From contig CAJTVH010000011.1 in NCBI GenBank assembly GCA_910579745.1, positions 6,666 to 70,665 on the forward strand: 64,000 bases of DNA. Reading direction: 5' to 3'. The notes under the pieces are model-generated. The model worked only from the letters and a program-made list of their open reading frames with translations. It was not told the DNA's origin and searched no databases. The position numbers and the translations under genes were made by a program. Position 1 is the first letter of the stretch; each line of letters starts with the position of its first letter. Positions 1 to 9,116 of this stretch are shown here, in pieces. This DNA is from an uncultured Clostridia bacterium (GTDB taxonomy: Bacteria > Bacillota > Clostridia > Lachnospirales > CAG-274).

Positions 1-568
1 GTGATTCCGCTATAGGTTTGTCAAAAGCGGTACATACTTTCATTTTAGAACCTCTGAAAGCGAAATCTATAGCGCCCACATTCTGTACCTCGTTACAAAC
101 ACGAACACAGTCTCCGCAAAGAATACATTTATTAGCGTCTCTTGTAATACATAAAGAAGAATTATCTATATCTGGCTCCGTAGCCGTATTGGGAAATCTC
201 ACGTTGGTAATGCCAAATCTGCTTGCGAGTTCCTGAAGTTTACAAACCCCATTTTTAACACAGGTGGTACAGTCACGGCAATGGTCGGCAAGTAAAAGCT
301 CAAGAATCATTTTTCTGTGCTTTCTGAGTTTAGGAGTATTCGTATAAATTTCCATACCAGCTTTAGGTGGTGTAGAGCATGACGCCTCCATACCTCCCCA
401 CTTATTCTCGACCATACACATACGGCAAGCTCCGTATACCGAAAGCTCGGAATAGTAGCAGAAAGTAGGCAAATCGATTCCGGCCTTTCTGATAAGTTCC
501 AAAATATTTTTCTCCCCGTTTATCTCAACAGGAATATTGTCAATAATCATAAAATTATCACTCATCAT
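1..568 (-). CDS. hydA: [FeFe]-hydrogenase catalytic subunit, NuoG/HydA-like N-terminus (partial)
   Basis: This is the first ~189 codons of a gene that runs off the left edge. The N-terminus is a plant-type [2Fe-2S] ferredoxin fold with the cysteine pattern FCYYSELSVYGACRMC. It is followed by the NuoG-type His/Cys cluster motif (HCRDCTTCVKNGVC, residues ~105-118) and the first half of a 2x[4Fe-4S] ferredoxin domain (CILCGDCVRVC). In this family such an N-terminus precedes the H-cluster domain that reduces protons or oxidises H2. The H-cluster itself lies outside the window, so a formate dehydrogenase or NuoG-type protein is not fully excluded. The start codon overlaps the stop of the upstream NuoF-like gene (TAATG), indicating translational coupling in a NuoE-NuoF-HydA operon, as in bifurcating HydABC or HndABCD enzymes. 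Confidence 0.85.
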   Translation of the reverse strand, partial: MMSDNFMIIDNIPVEINGEKNILELIRKAGIDLPTFCYYSELSVYGACRMCMVENKWGGMEASCSTPPKAGMEIYTNTPKLRKHRKMILELLLADHCRDCTTCVKNGVCKLQELASRFGITNVRFPNTATEPDIDNSSLCITRDANKCILCGDCVRVCNEVQNVGAIDFAFRGSKMKVCTAFDKPIAES

Positions 569-2442
569 TAAACCTCCCCTATAGCTTTAAAATTGCAGGC
601 CTCCTTACAAGCCCCGCATTTAATACATTTAGAACTGTCAATAACAAACGGTTCCTTAATTTGGCCGGAAATCGCGCCAACAGGACAAACTCTTGAACAT
701 TTTGAGCATCCCTTGCACTTTTCTGGGTCAATAGCGTAAGTAACAAGCTTTTTACAGTTTCCGGAAGGACATTTTTTATCATAAATATGAGCCTCATACT
801 CTTCCCTGAAACTTTTAATGGTGCTTACAACAGGGAACGCCGCTGTTTTTCCTAAACCGCATAAAGCCGTCGAGCTGATTGTATCAGCAAGCTCAAGAAG
901 AAGCTCAATGTCTCCGTCAACGCCCTGTCCGGCGACAATTCTCTCAAGTATCTCAAGCATGCGCTTCGTACCTTCACGGCACGGAACACATTTTCCGCAG
1001 GATTCATTTTGAGTAAAATTCATAAAGAAACGAGCCACCTCAACCATACACGTATTGCTGTCCATAACAACCAATCCGCCTGAACCAATCATAGCGCCGA
1101 CCTTTTTTAGAGAGTCAAAGTCAAGAGGCAAATCGAGATTAGGCGTTATAAGACACCCTCCTGATGGCCCGCCTATCTGAACCGCTTTAAATTCGGCTCC
1201 GTCTTTCATACCCCCGCCTATATCAAATATAATTTCTCTTAAAGTGGCACCCATAGGCACCTCAATAAGACCAGTATTAGCGATATTTCCCGTAAGAGCG
1301 AAAGCTTTTGTTCCGGGGCTGCTCTCAGGTCCGATACCTTTATACCACCCCGCTCCTCTCACAATAATTTCAGGAACATTGGCGTAAGTCTCAACATTAT
1401 TAAGAACAGTAGGCTTATCAAAAAGCCCCTGTTCAACAGTACGCGGAGGCTTAACTCTCGGCATGCCTCTTTTTCCCTCTATAGAGGCTGTCAAAGCGCT
1501 TCCCTCTCCGCAGACAAAAGCTCCCGCTCCCTTATTTGTATGCAATTTAAAGCTAAAATCCGTTCCAAGAATATTTTCCCCAAGAAGACCATATTCCTCC
1601 GCCTGCTTAATAGCGTTCTCAAGACGGCTTACCGCCATGGGATATTCCGCCCTGACGTAAATATAACCTTCTTTCGCTCCTGTGGCGATACCGGCAATCA
1701 TCATACCCTCAAGCATTCTGTGCGGGTCTCCCTCCATAATGCTTCGGTCCATAAAAGCGCCTGGATCTCCCTCGTCCCCGTTACAAACAATATATTTTAC
1801 ATCGCTTTTCTGCTTTTTAACCTGGGCCCATTTTCTCCCGGTAGGGTACCCCCCGCCTCCTCGGCCTCTCAAAGTTGATTCCTCAACCTCTTTTATAATA
1901 TCGTCCTGAGACATATCAAAAAGGGCTTTCTCAAAAGCCGTGTAACCGCCTATAGATAAATACTCGTTAATTGAGGTAGCGTCAATATGTCCGCAGTGCT
2001 CAAGAACGATTCTCGTTTGTTTTTTATAAAAAGGAATTTCCTCCTGAACTTTATATACTTTACCGTCTTTTTTATAAGCGAGCCTCTCGACTATTTCATC
2101 ATTCTCAATAGTTTTCTCTATAATCTCCATACAGTCATCAATTTTAACTTTTGTGTATAAATACCCTTGAGGCTCAATTCTTACAAGAGGTCCCATTTCA
2201 CAAAATCCATGACATCCGCTTCTTTTAATTCCTATAGAGTTATCATGAGGCTCTTTTTGAAGCTCAACGGAACAGTTTATTCCTTTTTCTCTCATAATAT
2301 CTATGAATCTTTGATAAATGTCCAAAGACCCTCCCGCGACACATCCGGTTCCGGCACAGACTAAAATCTTTTTATCCTCTTTCTTCGAGGAATTTATGTA
2401 AACTTCTCTCAAACTTTTTAAATCTTCTCTGGATTTAAGCAT
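568..2442 (-). CDS. hydB: Electron-bifurcating/NAD(P)-linked hydrogenase beta subunit, NuoF-like
   Basis: A 624-residue flavoprotein subunit that would bind NAD(P) and FMN and pass electrons between the pyridine nucleotide, ferredoxin and the hydrogenase subunit. Domains in order: a thioredoxin-like [2Fe-2S] domain (CAGTGCVAGG and CHGFCEMGP, residues ~30-90); the NuoF core with the FMN/NAD motif RGRGGGGYPTGRKW (~190); an SLBB region; the [4Fe-4S] motif ESCGKCVPCREGTKRM (~490); and a C-terminal 2x[4Fe-4S] ferredoxin (CKGCSKCSRVCPVGAI and CIKCGACKEACNFKAI). This is the extended domain order of HydB/HndC, not of complex I NuoF. It starts 1 bp after the NuoE-like gene and overlaps the next one. 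Whether it truly bifurcates cannot be read from the sequence. Confidence 0.93.
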   Translation of the reverse strand: MLKSREDLKSLREVYINSSKKEDKKILVCAGTGCVAGGSLDIYQRFIDIMREKGINCSVELQKEPHDNSIGIKRSGCHGFCEMGPLVRIEPQGYLYTKVKIDDCMEIIEKTIENDEIVERLAYKKDGKVYKVQEEIPFYKKQTRIVLEHCGHIDATSINEYLSIGGYTAFEKALFDMSQDDIIKEVEESTLRGRGGGGYPTGRKWAQVKKQKSDVKYIVCNGDEGDPGAFMDRSIMEGDPHRMLEGMMIAGIATGAKEGYIYVRAEYPMAVSRLENAIKQAEEYGLLGENILGTDFSFKLHTNKGAGAFVCGEGSALTASIEGKRGMPRVKPPRTVEQGLFDKPTVLNNVETYANVPEIIVRGAGWYKGIGPESSPGTKAFALTGNIANTGLIEVPMGATLREIIFDIGGGMKDGAEFKAVQIGGPSGGCLITPNLDLPLDFDSLKKVGAMIGSGGLVVMDSNTCMVEVARFFMNFTQNESCGKCVPCREGTKRMLEILERIVAGQGVDGDIELLLELADTISSTALCGLGKTAAFPVVSTIKSFREEYEAHIYDKKCPSGNCKKLVTYAIDPEKCKGCSKCSRVCPVGAISGQIKEPFVIDSSKCIKCGACKEACNFKAIGEV

Positions 2443-2443
2443 C

Positions 2444-2920
2444 CTATTCCGCCTCCTTTAATTCTTTAATTAATGAAGCCGCCTTATCAGGAGTCATAGC
2501 GGGATGAACCTTGTCATTAACGGTAAGCGCCGGGGCGAGTCCGCAGGCTCCGAGACATGAGACTGTCTCAACCGTAAATAACAAATCATCCGTTGTTATT
2601 TTTTCCTCTGAAAGTCCAAGCTCTTTTCTCAGTCTCTCAAGAATGGGAATAGATTTTCTCACATGACAGGCTGTCCCATCACATACTTTAATAACGTATT
2701 TCCCTTTAGGCTCAAGAGAAAAATTCTCATAAAAAGTAGCTACACTGTAAATTCTCGCTTCACTCACGTTGAGCTTTTCCGCAATACGAGGAAATATTTC
2801 CTTGGGCAAATAATGATAATGTTCCTGCAACGACTGCAATATAGCTATAATAGCGCTTTGCTTATATTGATGCTCTTCAAGAACATTGTCGACTAAAGAA
2901 TAGTCAAAATTTTTACTCAT
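2444..2920 (-). CDS. hydC: Hydrogenase gamma subunit, NuoE-like [2Fe-2S] protein
   Basis: A 158-residue thioredoxin-like [2Fe-2S] ferredoxin of the NuoE/HydC/HndA family. The four cluster cysteines are visible in two pairs: CDGTACHVR (residues ~85-90) and CLGACGLAP (~125-130). The N-terminal half is the usual helical bundle (LQEHYHYLPKEIFPRIAEKL). It is the first gene of the hydrogenase operon, with an AGGAGG ribosome binding site just upstream and only 1 bp between it and the NuoF-like gene. Length and composition are normal. In such complexes this subunit relays electrons next to the flavin subunit. Confidence 0.92.
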   Translation of the reverse strand: MSKNFDYSLVDNVLEEHQYKQSAIIAILQSLQEHYHYLPKEIFPRIAEKLNVSEARIYSVATFYENFSLEPKGKYVIKVCDGTACHVRKSIPILERLRKELGLSEEKITTDDLLFTVETVSCLGACGLAPALTVNDKVHPAMTPDKAASLIKELKEAE

Positions 2921-2956
2921 TTTCTAATCCTCCTGTTCATAAAATATCGCAGTATA

Positions 2957-3153
2957 TTTAAGGAAACGGCGATTATTTAAAGTTTTGGTTTTAACCGAAT
3001 TTCGCCTATAGACTGTCTTAAAATTATCACGCTGATTATTAAACATAATTTATGTGAGATTTCTCAAAATATAATTTTATTTTTTTACACATTCACTTAT
3101 CATATCAATGGAGCGACAAAAACAGTTCAGCGTACTAATCGGTTTTCCTTAAA
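2957..3153. repeat. Family-3 inverted-repeat element (TTAAGGAAAC ends), copy 1
   Basis: The left end reads TTTAAGGAAACGGCGATT and the right end (3137-3153) reads AATCGGTTTTCCTTAAA, so the two form imperfect terminal inverted repeats about 197 bp apart. Similar ends bound 52211-52440 and a compact palindrome at 49285-49353. The interior is AT-rich and has no reading frame. It lies just upstream of the hydrogenase operon, so it may affect that promoter region. Confidence 0.5.
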
Positions 3154-3480
3154 AAAATATACTTAACTTTCATTATATTTTACATAAAATATAATAAATC
3201 TTTTTATTACATGAATAAATTTTATATTATGGTTAAAAATACCTTATATTAAAAACCTATAAAAATACACTTCATCATTTAAATCTCGTGTTTTTTTATA
3301 AGTTATTTTCTAATCATTTCGGCAAATTAATCCGTAATATATTAAATTTATACACCGCTTTTTTAATTATACACAATTTTTTATCAATTTGCAATATATT
3401 TTAGTATATTTTTCGTTTATAATGTCATAAATAAAGAGACTAATCTGCTTTCTACAAATATATATTTTAATGTTCAATTA

Positions 3481-3641
3481 GAGCGTATCTGAAAACTATC
3501 ATAAGCTGTCATTTATATACGTGAAATATCCAAAAATTTATTAAAAAATAAACGAAAACGGTTTAATTAAACAGAAAAGCCTTTCTGTTTCGTTTCATTT
3601 TTTATAATTTTTTTCGCGTATTTTAGTTTTCAGATACACTC
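3481..3641 (+). repeat. Family-1 MITE-like palindrome, copy 1 (forward)
   Basis: Starts GAGCGTATCTGAAAACTA and ends with the near-exact reverse complement, TAGTTTTCAGATACACTC. The dinucleotide TA flanks both sides (3479-3480 and 3642-3643). The interior holds a nested hairpin around AACAGAAAAGCCTTTCTGTT, and the two halves can pair along most of their length. There is no coding capacity. It sits in the ~970 bp gap between the hydrogenase operon and the cyclopropane synthase gene; the rest of that gap is AT-rich DNA in which I see no gene. Confidence 0.85.
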
Positions 3642-3886
3642 TAAAATATTTTATGATGTTTGTACTATATTTTATGTCTGACATTTATAAAGAAAAAATA
3701 GTCTCTTTAAAACTTAACAAAATTATGTATATAATTATTTATATAATAGATGGCGGTTATAGTAAACAAAATTGAAAACAAACAAGTTTGGCGTCTAAAA
3801 ATCCTTTTACCTATTTTCAAGTTTATTAACTATAAAACAGACTTGTTAAAATAAATAATTTATAATTATGAAAGGAAGTAATTAAA

Positions 3887-5053
3887 ATGGACACAGCGGA
3901 TAATTTAATGTTAAAATTTTTACAAAAATTCGATGAGAATCCTTTTTTAATAAAAACAAAGGGAAAAGAACACCTAATTGGCGCGGGCGAACCTATCTTT
4001 ACAGTAGAATTTAAAAAACCCCTCTCACTTTCAGAGTTGACAAACAGTACGTCACTAGCGTTAGGAGAAGCTTACATGAAAGGAGATTTGATAATTGAGG
4101 GAGACTTATACAAAGCTCTTGACAGTTTTCTAGGACAAAGGGAAAAATTCTCAACAAACACAGGTTTATTAAAAAAACTTCTGTTTACGTCAACAAGAAA
4201 AAAAAATCAGCTAAAAGAAGTCTCTTCTCACTATGATATAGGAAATGACTTTTATAAACTATGGCTTGACGAGACAATGAGTTATTCCTGCGGATATTTT
4301 AAAAATGAAAATGATTCTCTGTATAACGCGCAGATAAATAAAATAGATTACACTTTAAAAAAATTATATCTTAAAGAAGGCCAGACACTTTTAGATATAG
4401 GCTGCGGCTGGGGTTATCTTTTAATAACGGCGGCGAAAAAATATAAAATCAAAGGATTGGGCATAACGCTGAGTAAAGAACAGCAAAAAGAATTCCAAAA
4501 ACGTATAAAAGAAGAAAATCTCGAAAATTATTTAGAGGTTGAGCTTATGGACTACCGTGATTTACAGAGCCTTGACAGAAAATTTGACCGCATTGTAAGT
4601 ATAGGTATGTTAGAGCATGTAGGAAGAAAAAATTATGATAAATTTATAAAAACAGCGAAAAAAATATTAAATCCCGGCGGACTTTTCTTACTTCACTATA
4701 TAAGCGCACTGAAAGAATTTGACGGAGACCCCTGGATAAAAAAATATATATTTCCCGGCGGAGTAATACCAAGCCTTCGGGAAATAGAAAATTTATTCGG
4801 AGAGTATAATTTTCACACTTTAGATATTGAAAATTTAAGAAATCATTATACAAAAACCTTATTATGCTGGAATAGAAATTTTCATGATAATTTAAATGAA
4901 ATATCAAAAAAATTTAACTCTGAATTTATAAGAATGTGGGAAATGTATCTTTGTTCTTGCGCCGCTATTTTCCATAACGGAGTTGTAGATTTACACCAAA
5001 TTCTTGTAACAAACGGAATAAACAACAATTTGCCTATTACCAGATGGTATTAA
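3887..5053 (+). CDS. cfa: Cyclopropane-fatty-acyl-phospholipid synthase
   Basis: A 388-residue SAM-dependent methyltransferase that adds a methylene bridge to unsaturated acyl chains of membrane phospholipids. The C-terminal two-thirds shows family hallmarks: SSHYDIGNDFYKLWLD, MSYSCGYF, the SAM-binding loop LLDIGCGWGYLL, and IGMLEHVGRKNYDKF (residues ~100-250). The N-terminal ~90 residues match the small lipid-associating region of this family. Length is typical. It has an AGGAAG ribosome binding site and appears to be a single-gene unit, with repeat-rich gaps on both sides. Confidence 0.93.
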   Translation: MDTADNLMLKFLQKFDENPFLIKTKGKEHLIGAGEPIFTVEFKKPLSLSELTNSTSLALGEAYMKGDLIIEGDLYKALDSFLGQREKFSTNTGLLKKLLFTSTRKKNQLKEVSSHYDIGNDFYKLWLDETMSYSCGYFKNENDSLYNAQINKIDYTLKKLYLKEGQTLLDIGCGWGYLLITAAKKYKIKGLGITLSKEQQKEFQKRIKEENLENYLEVELMDYRDLQSLDRKFDRIVSIGMLEHVGRKNYDKFIKTAKKILNPGGLFLLHYISALKEFDGDPWIKKYIFPGGVIPSLREIENLFGEYNFHTLDIENLRNHYTKTLLCWNRNFHDNLNEISKKFNSEFIRMWEMYLCSCAAIFHNGVVDLHQILVTNGINNNLPITRWY

Positions 5054-5120
5054 AAAAATAAATTATGGCAAGCATGGAAAAAATATAATATTATAAATCA
5101 ATTAATTTGAAAATAAACAA

Positions 5121-5223
5121 AATAGGCAGGATAAAAATAATTTTTACAAAGCATATAAGAAATAGCATACATTGCCTATTGCCGACTGACAAAACAAATG
5201 TAAAAATTATTTTTATCTGCCTG
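5121..5223. repeat. Long inverted repeat downstream of cfa
   Basis: Arms at 5125-5147 and 5200-5222 are complementary over 22 bp with one single-base indel (core GATAAAAATAATTTTTAC). A second nested pair, AATAGGCA at 5121-5128 and TGCCTATT at 5173-5180, gives a cruciform-like layout. It could serve as a terminator for cfa, but there is no clear poly-T tail. It could also be a small mobile repeat or the edge of the accessory island that follows. Confidence 0.6.
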
Positions 5224-5339
5224 TATAGCCAATTAACTTAATAACAGCTATAATAATTTCTTAATTCTCACTTCCTTTTTTATTTGTATCCTTAAATTTT
5301 CCAATTTTTCCTTTTACTTTAATTTAATTTATAAGCCAC

Positions 5340-5815
5340 TTATAATATACTTATCACGAATTTCCTGTGATTTCTCGTAGCTTTCATTGAGTGTTTCCGT
5401 TACTTTTTTCAATCTTGCTTCGATTTCGAGCTGTTCTTTCTGATATTTCCCATTATCTTGAAATTCTGTTCAGTAATATGTTCTATGATTCTACACTCGT
5501 ATAAGGGAAAAGTACCGCTCATAACCGCTTTACCACACTCCGCCGCATAGCGTCAGGGCGTAATACGCACTGTTTATTGAGATGCTTGCGGATTTTTGCA
5601 AATCCATTTCTCGCTAATGAAGGTCGAATATCTCCCTTACCATATGAACCACTTAGAAGATGGTTGTGGTCGGCAGGATCTTTCACATAGCCGTAGGGTT
5701 TATACATTTCCATGAATTTCCCCTGCTGAAACCTCGCATGGTACACCGATTTTATCTTGGCTGACACATCGGCAGAATACATTTCATTACTATGGTTAAG
5801 AATGACCCGCAATTA
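5340..5815 (-). pseudogene. Large serine recombinase remnant (Tn4451/TnpX-like)
   Basis: The longest open piece (5519-5812) reads NEMYSADVSAKIKSVYHARFQQGKFM, then PYGYVKDPADHNHLL, then ARNGFAKIRKHLNKQCVLRP. This is the order seen in the recombinase and zinc-beta-ribbon region of large serine recombinases from clostridial integrative elements. Residues expected between the blocks are missing or out of frame, and the C-terminal part (down to ~5340) persists only as scattered coiled-coil-like codons such as VTETLNESYEKSQEIRDKYII. The catalytic N-terminal domain is absent. It is the best evidence that an integrative element once occupied this locus. Confidence 0.7.
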
Positions 5816-6199
5816 CATGGAAAATATCGTATTGTTACCCAATAAAGTAAAAATTTTCATTTTCTGTAGATAGATTATTATATCGGCAATTTTTTTTAAG
5901 TCAATAATCCTTCCTCTTGTTTTATCGTAATTAGAGTACTCGTTTTGCTATTTTTTACTGTATTTGAACAATGTTACAAATTATCACCCCCCATTATATA
6001 AGTAAGATTTATCATAAATCCCCTATAATCAAAAGTATCACCTCCTCCCTTTGGAGAATAAGGAAGTCAGCAAGGCCACAAACTTATAATAGACGTTTTA
6101 TCAGTTTTAATTTTTAAATTAATCAACATCTTCACCTATTAGCGTCCCCTCCTTTAAGTATTCTCCAAATACCCACAATCACAAAATACACCATACCAT
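5816..6199. other. AT-rich gap with no recognisable gene
   Basis: Upstream of the recombinase remnant. I see no reading frame, RNA gene or strong hairpin here. It is probably eroded mobile-element DNA. Confidence 0.5.
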
Positions 6200-6345
6200 G
6201 TCAGGGACTATTCGTATTTTTGTTTTACAAAAATACGAATAGCCGATAGCGTTTACTCTTATATTCAGTATGAGCTTATACTCTCACTGAATATAAGAGT
6301 AAACGCTCCCGCTTTTCAAGCGGTCAGCTTACTTAGGCGGCTAAA
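6200..6345 (-). repeat. Family-2 multi-hairpin repeat, copy A
   Basis: Three hairpins follow one another. The first has a perfect 16-bp stem (6208-6223 with 6227-6242). The second has a perfect 21-bp stem (6249-6269 with 6286-6306) and a loop containing AGCTTATACTC. The third is CCGCTT-ttc-AAGCGG (6309-6323). Two related copies lie at 33829-33974 and 53810-53966. It overlaps the 3' end of the adjacent minus-strand pseudogene. Strand is given relative to that gene. Confidence 0.75.
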
Positions 6346-6855
6346 AACCAAATAGTCAGCACCTTTAAGACTCTGCTCATTAATCTTACCGCCAATTATA
6401 GTACTATAACTTTCCAAAAACTCCGACGTAAATTCCTGTCCGTACACAACCTCTTGAACATCATTTATATTCTCAAAACTCTTAACATAGCTCATTAAAT
6501 GATTACAATATGTAGTCTGCCGTAAAATAAAATCCATAGCCGTATTAGCTATTAAAGTAAAATCAACAACCAAAAACAAAGTACACATCTCTCCGTCAAC
6601 ATAATAAGGAATGCCATTCTTACGTCTTATATTTCCTAAGTTTATCTGTCACAAAAGCCCGTTTAAATTGATTTGGTATTCTGTTTTCAGACTGAAACGC
6701 TTTGTATTTCCGTTATCACCAGAATCGCATATAAAATCTGTAACACCGTAAAAAATACAATCGCTGTAAGTTTGTTTTAAAAGAGGCTTACCCGTTGAAT
6801 AACCACGTTCACAGCACATGGAACAGTTAAAGAACAACTTTCCCACGTCCTGCAA
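6316..6855 (-). pseudogene. Unrecognised gene interrupted by one in-frame TGA
   Basis: Two open stretches (6649-6855 and 6316-6588) are in the same frame, separated by a single TGA at 6649-6651 and twenty open codons. Together they would encode about 179 residues. The upstream part has a cysteine pair (NCSMCC) and the downstream part reads like a helical soluble protein (YCNHLMSYVKSFENINDVQEVV). I do not recognise the family. The C-terminus runs into the family-2 hairpin repeat. Its place beside recombinase and transposon relics suggests accessory origin. Readthrough is possible but less likely than decay. Confidence 0.45.
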
Positions 6856-7103
6856 ACATAGTTACCCGCAACTCCATAAGATAGCCAGTTATACACATTC
6901 CTACAATGCTAGCTACTGCATAATCCCTCCCTTGCCCCATATTCCTTTATATGATAAAAGGATAAGATAGAAAAAATCATAACCATGTGCTAAAATGTTA
7001 TAGGAAAAAGGACAATAAAAATGAAAATAAATCATAAATCGCGGCCCTTTTCTGTCACAAAGGCAAAAGAACATTGTCTAATCTAAGTAGGAGGTAAAAA
7101 TCT

Positions 7104-7955
7104 ATGAATAAAAAAATGAATGAAGAATTACAGGCTTTAGTTGATAAAGCCACATCAGGGGATAAAACCGCCCTTGAAACACTTATTGTAAATGTACAGG
7201 ACATTGTATTCAATTTATCTCTGCGGATGCTTGGTACATTTGCAGATGCGGAAGATGCCACACAGGATATTCTGTTGAAAATGATTACGCATCTTTCTTC
7301 TTTTAGAGGTGACAGCGCATTTACAACATGGGTATTCCGTATCGCGGCTAATCACCTAAAAAATTATAAAAAGCATATGTTCGCCCACTATCCGTTGAGT
7401 TTTGAATATTATGGAAATGACATAGAAAACGGAAAAATACAAGATGTGCCTGATTTGACGCAAAATGTGGAAAAAGATATATTAGCAGAAGAACTGAAAA
7501 TGTCCTGTACCAATGTGATGCTGCAATGTCTTGATATGGAAAGCAGATGTATTTTTATATTGGGTACAATGTTTAAGATTGACAGCCGAATCGCGGGGGA
7601 TATTTTGGAAATAACCCCTGAAGCGTATCGGCAACGGCTTTCCCGAATACGCAAAAAAATGGCGGATTTTTTAAGCGAATATTGCGGAGAATACGGCAGT
7701 GGTAAATGTAAATGCAAAAGCAGGGTGAATTATGCGATAGAAAGCCATAGGTTAAACCCATTGCGGTTGGATTATATGACAGCTACGGAAATTCCTATTC
7801 AGACCATGATAGATGTGAAAAATGCTATGGAGGATATTTACGATTTATCACGAGACTTTTCGTTCTGTAAACCCTACCAATCCCCTGAGCGCCTGAAACA
7901 TTTGATACAGGAGTTTTTAGATTCCACGCAGCTTTCTATTATACAGAAATCATAA
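7104..7955 (+). CDS. ECF-type RNA polymerase sigma factor with C-terminal extension
   Basis: A 283-residue sigma-70 family protein. Region 2 is clear (DAEDATQDILLKMITHLSSFRGDSAFTTWVFRIAANH, split here as DAEDATQDILLKM then SAFTTWVFRIAANH, residues ~50-90), and region 4 shows a helix-turn-helix (ITPEAYRQRLSRIRKKM, ~170-190). About 90 residues follow, including a cysteine-rich CGEYGSGKCKCK segment that could bind metal; this is longer than a minimal ECF factor. No anti-sigma gene is adjacent. It has a perfect AGGAGGT ribosome binding site, and the next gene begins 15 bp downstream. It sits inside the decayed element, and its codon use looks less AT-biased than the neighbouring core genes, suggesting transfer. 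Confidence 0.85.
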   Translation: MNKKMNEELQALVDKATSGDKTALETLIVNVQDIVFNLSLRMLGTFADAEDATQDILLKMITHLSSFRGDSAFTTWVFRIAANHLKNYKKHMFAHYPLSFEYYGNDIENGKIQDVPDLTQNVEKDILAEELKMSCTNVMLQCLDMESRCIFILGTMFKIDSRIAGDILEITPEAYRQRLSRIRKKMADFLSEYCGEYGSGKCKCKSRVNYAIESHRLNPLRLDYMTATEIPIQTMIDVKNAMEDIYDLSRDFSFCKPYQSPERLKHLIQEFLDSTQLSIIQKS

Positions 7956-7970
7956 AGGAGATGAAATATC

Positions 7971-8654
7971 ATGAATACACAATTTATTATTGACTACTTA
8001 TCGTCATTGAGCATGAATAATAACCGTGAATGGTATCATGCAAACAGAGACGATTATAAAAAAGCAAATGCTGAATTTGAAAAATTATTACAGACATTGA
8101 TAGTGGAAATCAGTAAATTTGACAGCAGCATTTTACATAGCAGCCCAAAAGACTTTACATTTAAAATTGTAAGGGACACCCGGTTTAGTCATGACAAATC
8201 ACCATATAATCCTGCGTTCCGCGCCCACATTTCCTCAAAAGGGAAACTGCCTGTTCCTGTCGGCTACTATCTCATGATAAAGCCGGGTAATCACTCCTTT
8301 TTAGGCGGCGGATTGTTTGCGGATATGTTTAAAGACGCGACAACAATGATACGTGATTATATTTCTCAGAATGGCGAAGAATGGGAAAAAATTATCCACG
8401 AGCCAGATTTTGAAAAATATTTCACTGTACAGGGAACGGCATTAAAGAATGTTCCCGCGGGATATGAGAAAGAACACCCTCAAGCAGGCTATCTAAAATT
8501 TAAAAGTTGGTATCTGGAATACCCGCTAAAAGACGAAGAAGTGAAAGATGTAGAAATATTTCTTGTAAAAGCGGTAGAACTTTTCCAAATTATGAAACCT
8601 TTTAACGACTATTTGAACAAAGCACTTGTGGACTTCCAAATGCCGACAAGATAA
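7971..8654 (+). CDS. DUF2461 family protein
   Basis: A 227-residue protein of the DUF2461/TIGR02453 family. Recognisable features are the N-terminal NNNREWYHANRDDYKKA, the central KIVRDTRFSHDKSPYNPAFRAHIS, and a glycine-rich FLGGGLFADMF (residues ~20-115). Family function is unknown; it is a stand-alone cytoplasmic protein in many bacteria. It is probably co-transcribed with the sigma factor 15 bp upstream and has an AAGGAG ribosome binding site. It is full length and intact, unlike its decayed neighbours. Confidence 0.88.
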   Translation: MNTQFIIDYLSSLSMNNNREWYHANRDDYKKANAEFEKLLQTLIVEISKFDSSILHSSPKDFTFKIVRDTRFSHDKSPYNPAFRAHISSKGKLPVPVGYYLMIKPGNHSFLGGGLFADMFKDATTMIRDYISQNGEEWEKIIHEPDFEKYFTVQGTALKNVPAGYEKEHPQAGYLKFKSWYLEYPLKDEEVKDVEIFLVKAVELFQIMKPFNDYLNKALVDFQMPTR

Positions 8655-8767
8655 AAAAATGATTAAATTAAACTCACGAAAACAACAATCATAAATCATA
8701 CTATGCCCTATATGGGAGAAAGGAGAAATTATTTGTGCTTTGCACAAAAGCATGCAGAGAACATATT

Positions 8768-9072
8768 ATGTATACTTTCAACGGATTTCGCAAAACCATC
8801 ATACGCTATAAATCTATTACTGTATAACGTGACAGAACCAGGCCGCGGCAAAAAGAAATATCCCTTGAATATCTCACAAAAGAAAAGTTTTATCATTTAT
8901 GCACAACAGACTAATATTTCACAATATCCTAACGAAGAATATCCTATATTACAATCTGTGGTCAGACAATAATCCTTACCAATAGGGAGCTTGCCGTCAC
9001 CCTGTTATCAATGCCTGAAAATCGTGGAAATGTATGTACGCTGTCGGAGTATAATATGGTATCAAATCCATA
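8768..9072 (+). pseudogene. Conjugative-transposon sigma-70-like gene remnant
   Basis: One frame, interrupted by several stops, reads MYTFNGFRKTIIRYKSI, then QKEISLEYLTKEKFYHLCTTD, then GQTIILTNRELAVTLLSMPENR. These blocks are in the order found in the sigma-70-like regulatory protein of Tn916/Tn1549-type conjugative transposons. The region-4 helix-turn-helix expected next has degenerated. The remnant lies just upstream of a matching HTH remnant, the usual arrangement in such elements. It cannot make a full protein. Confidence 0.6.
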
Positions 9073-9116
9073 GGACTTTACAGCTCCCGCGTAAAGAAAT
9101 GTAGGTGATTTCTCAT

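Noticed and set aside
18..236. 72-codon plus-strand frame at the left edge
   Set aside because: It lies opposite the hydrogenase subunit, whose iron-sulfur motifs on the minus strand are unmistakable.
3843..3866. Promoter TTGTTA / TATAAT upstream of cfa
   Set aside because: The boxes are only 12 bp apart, too close for a standard SigA promoter.
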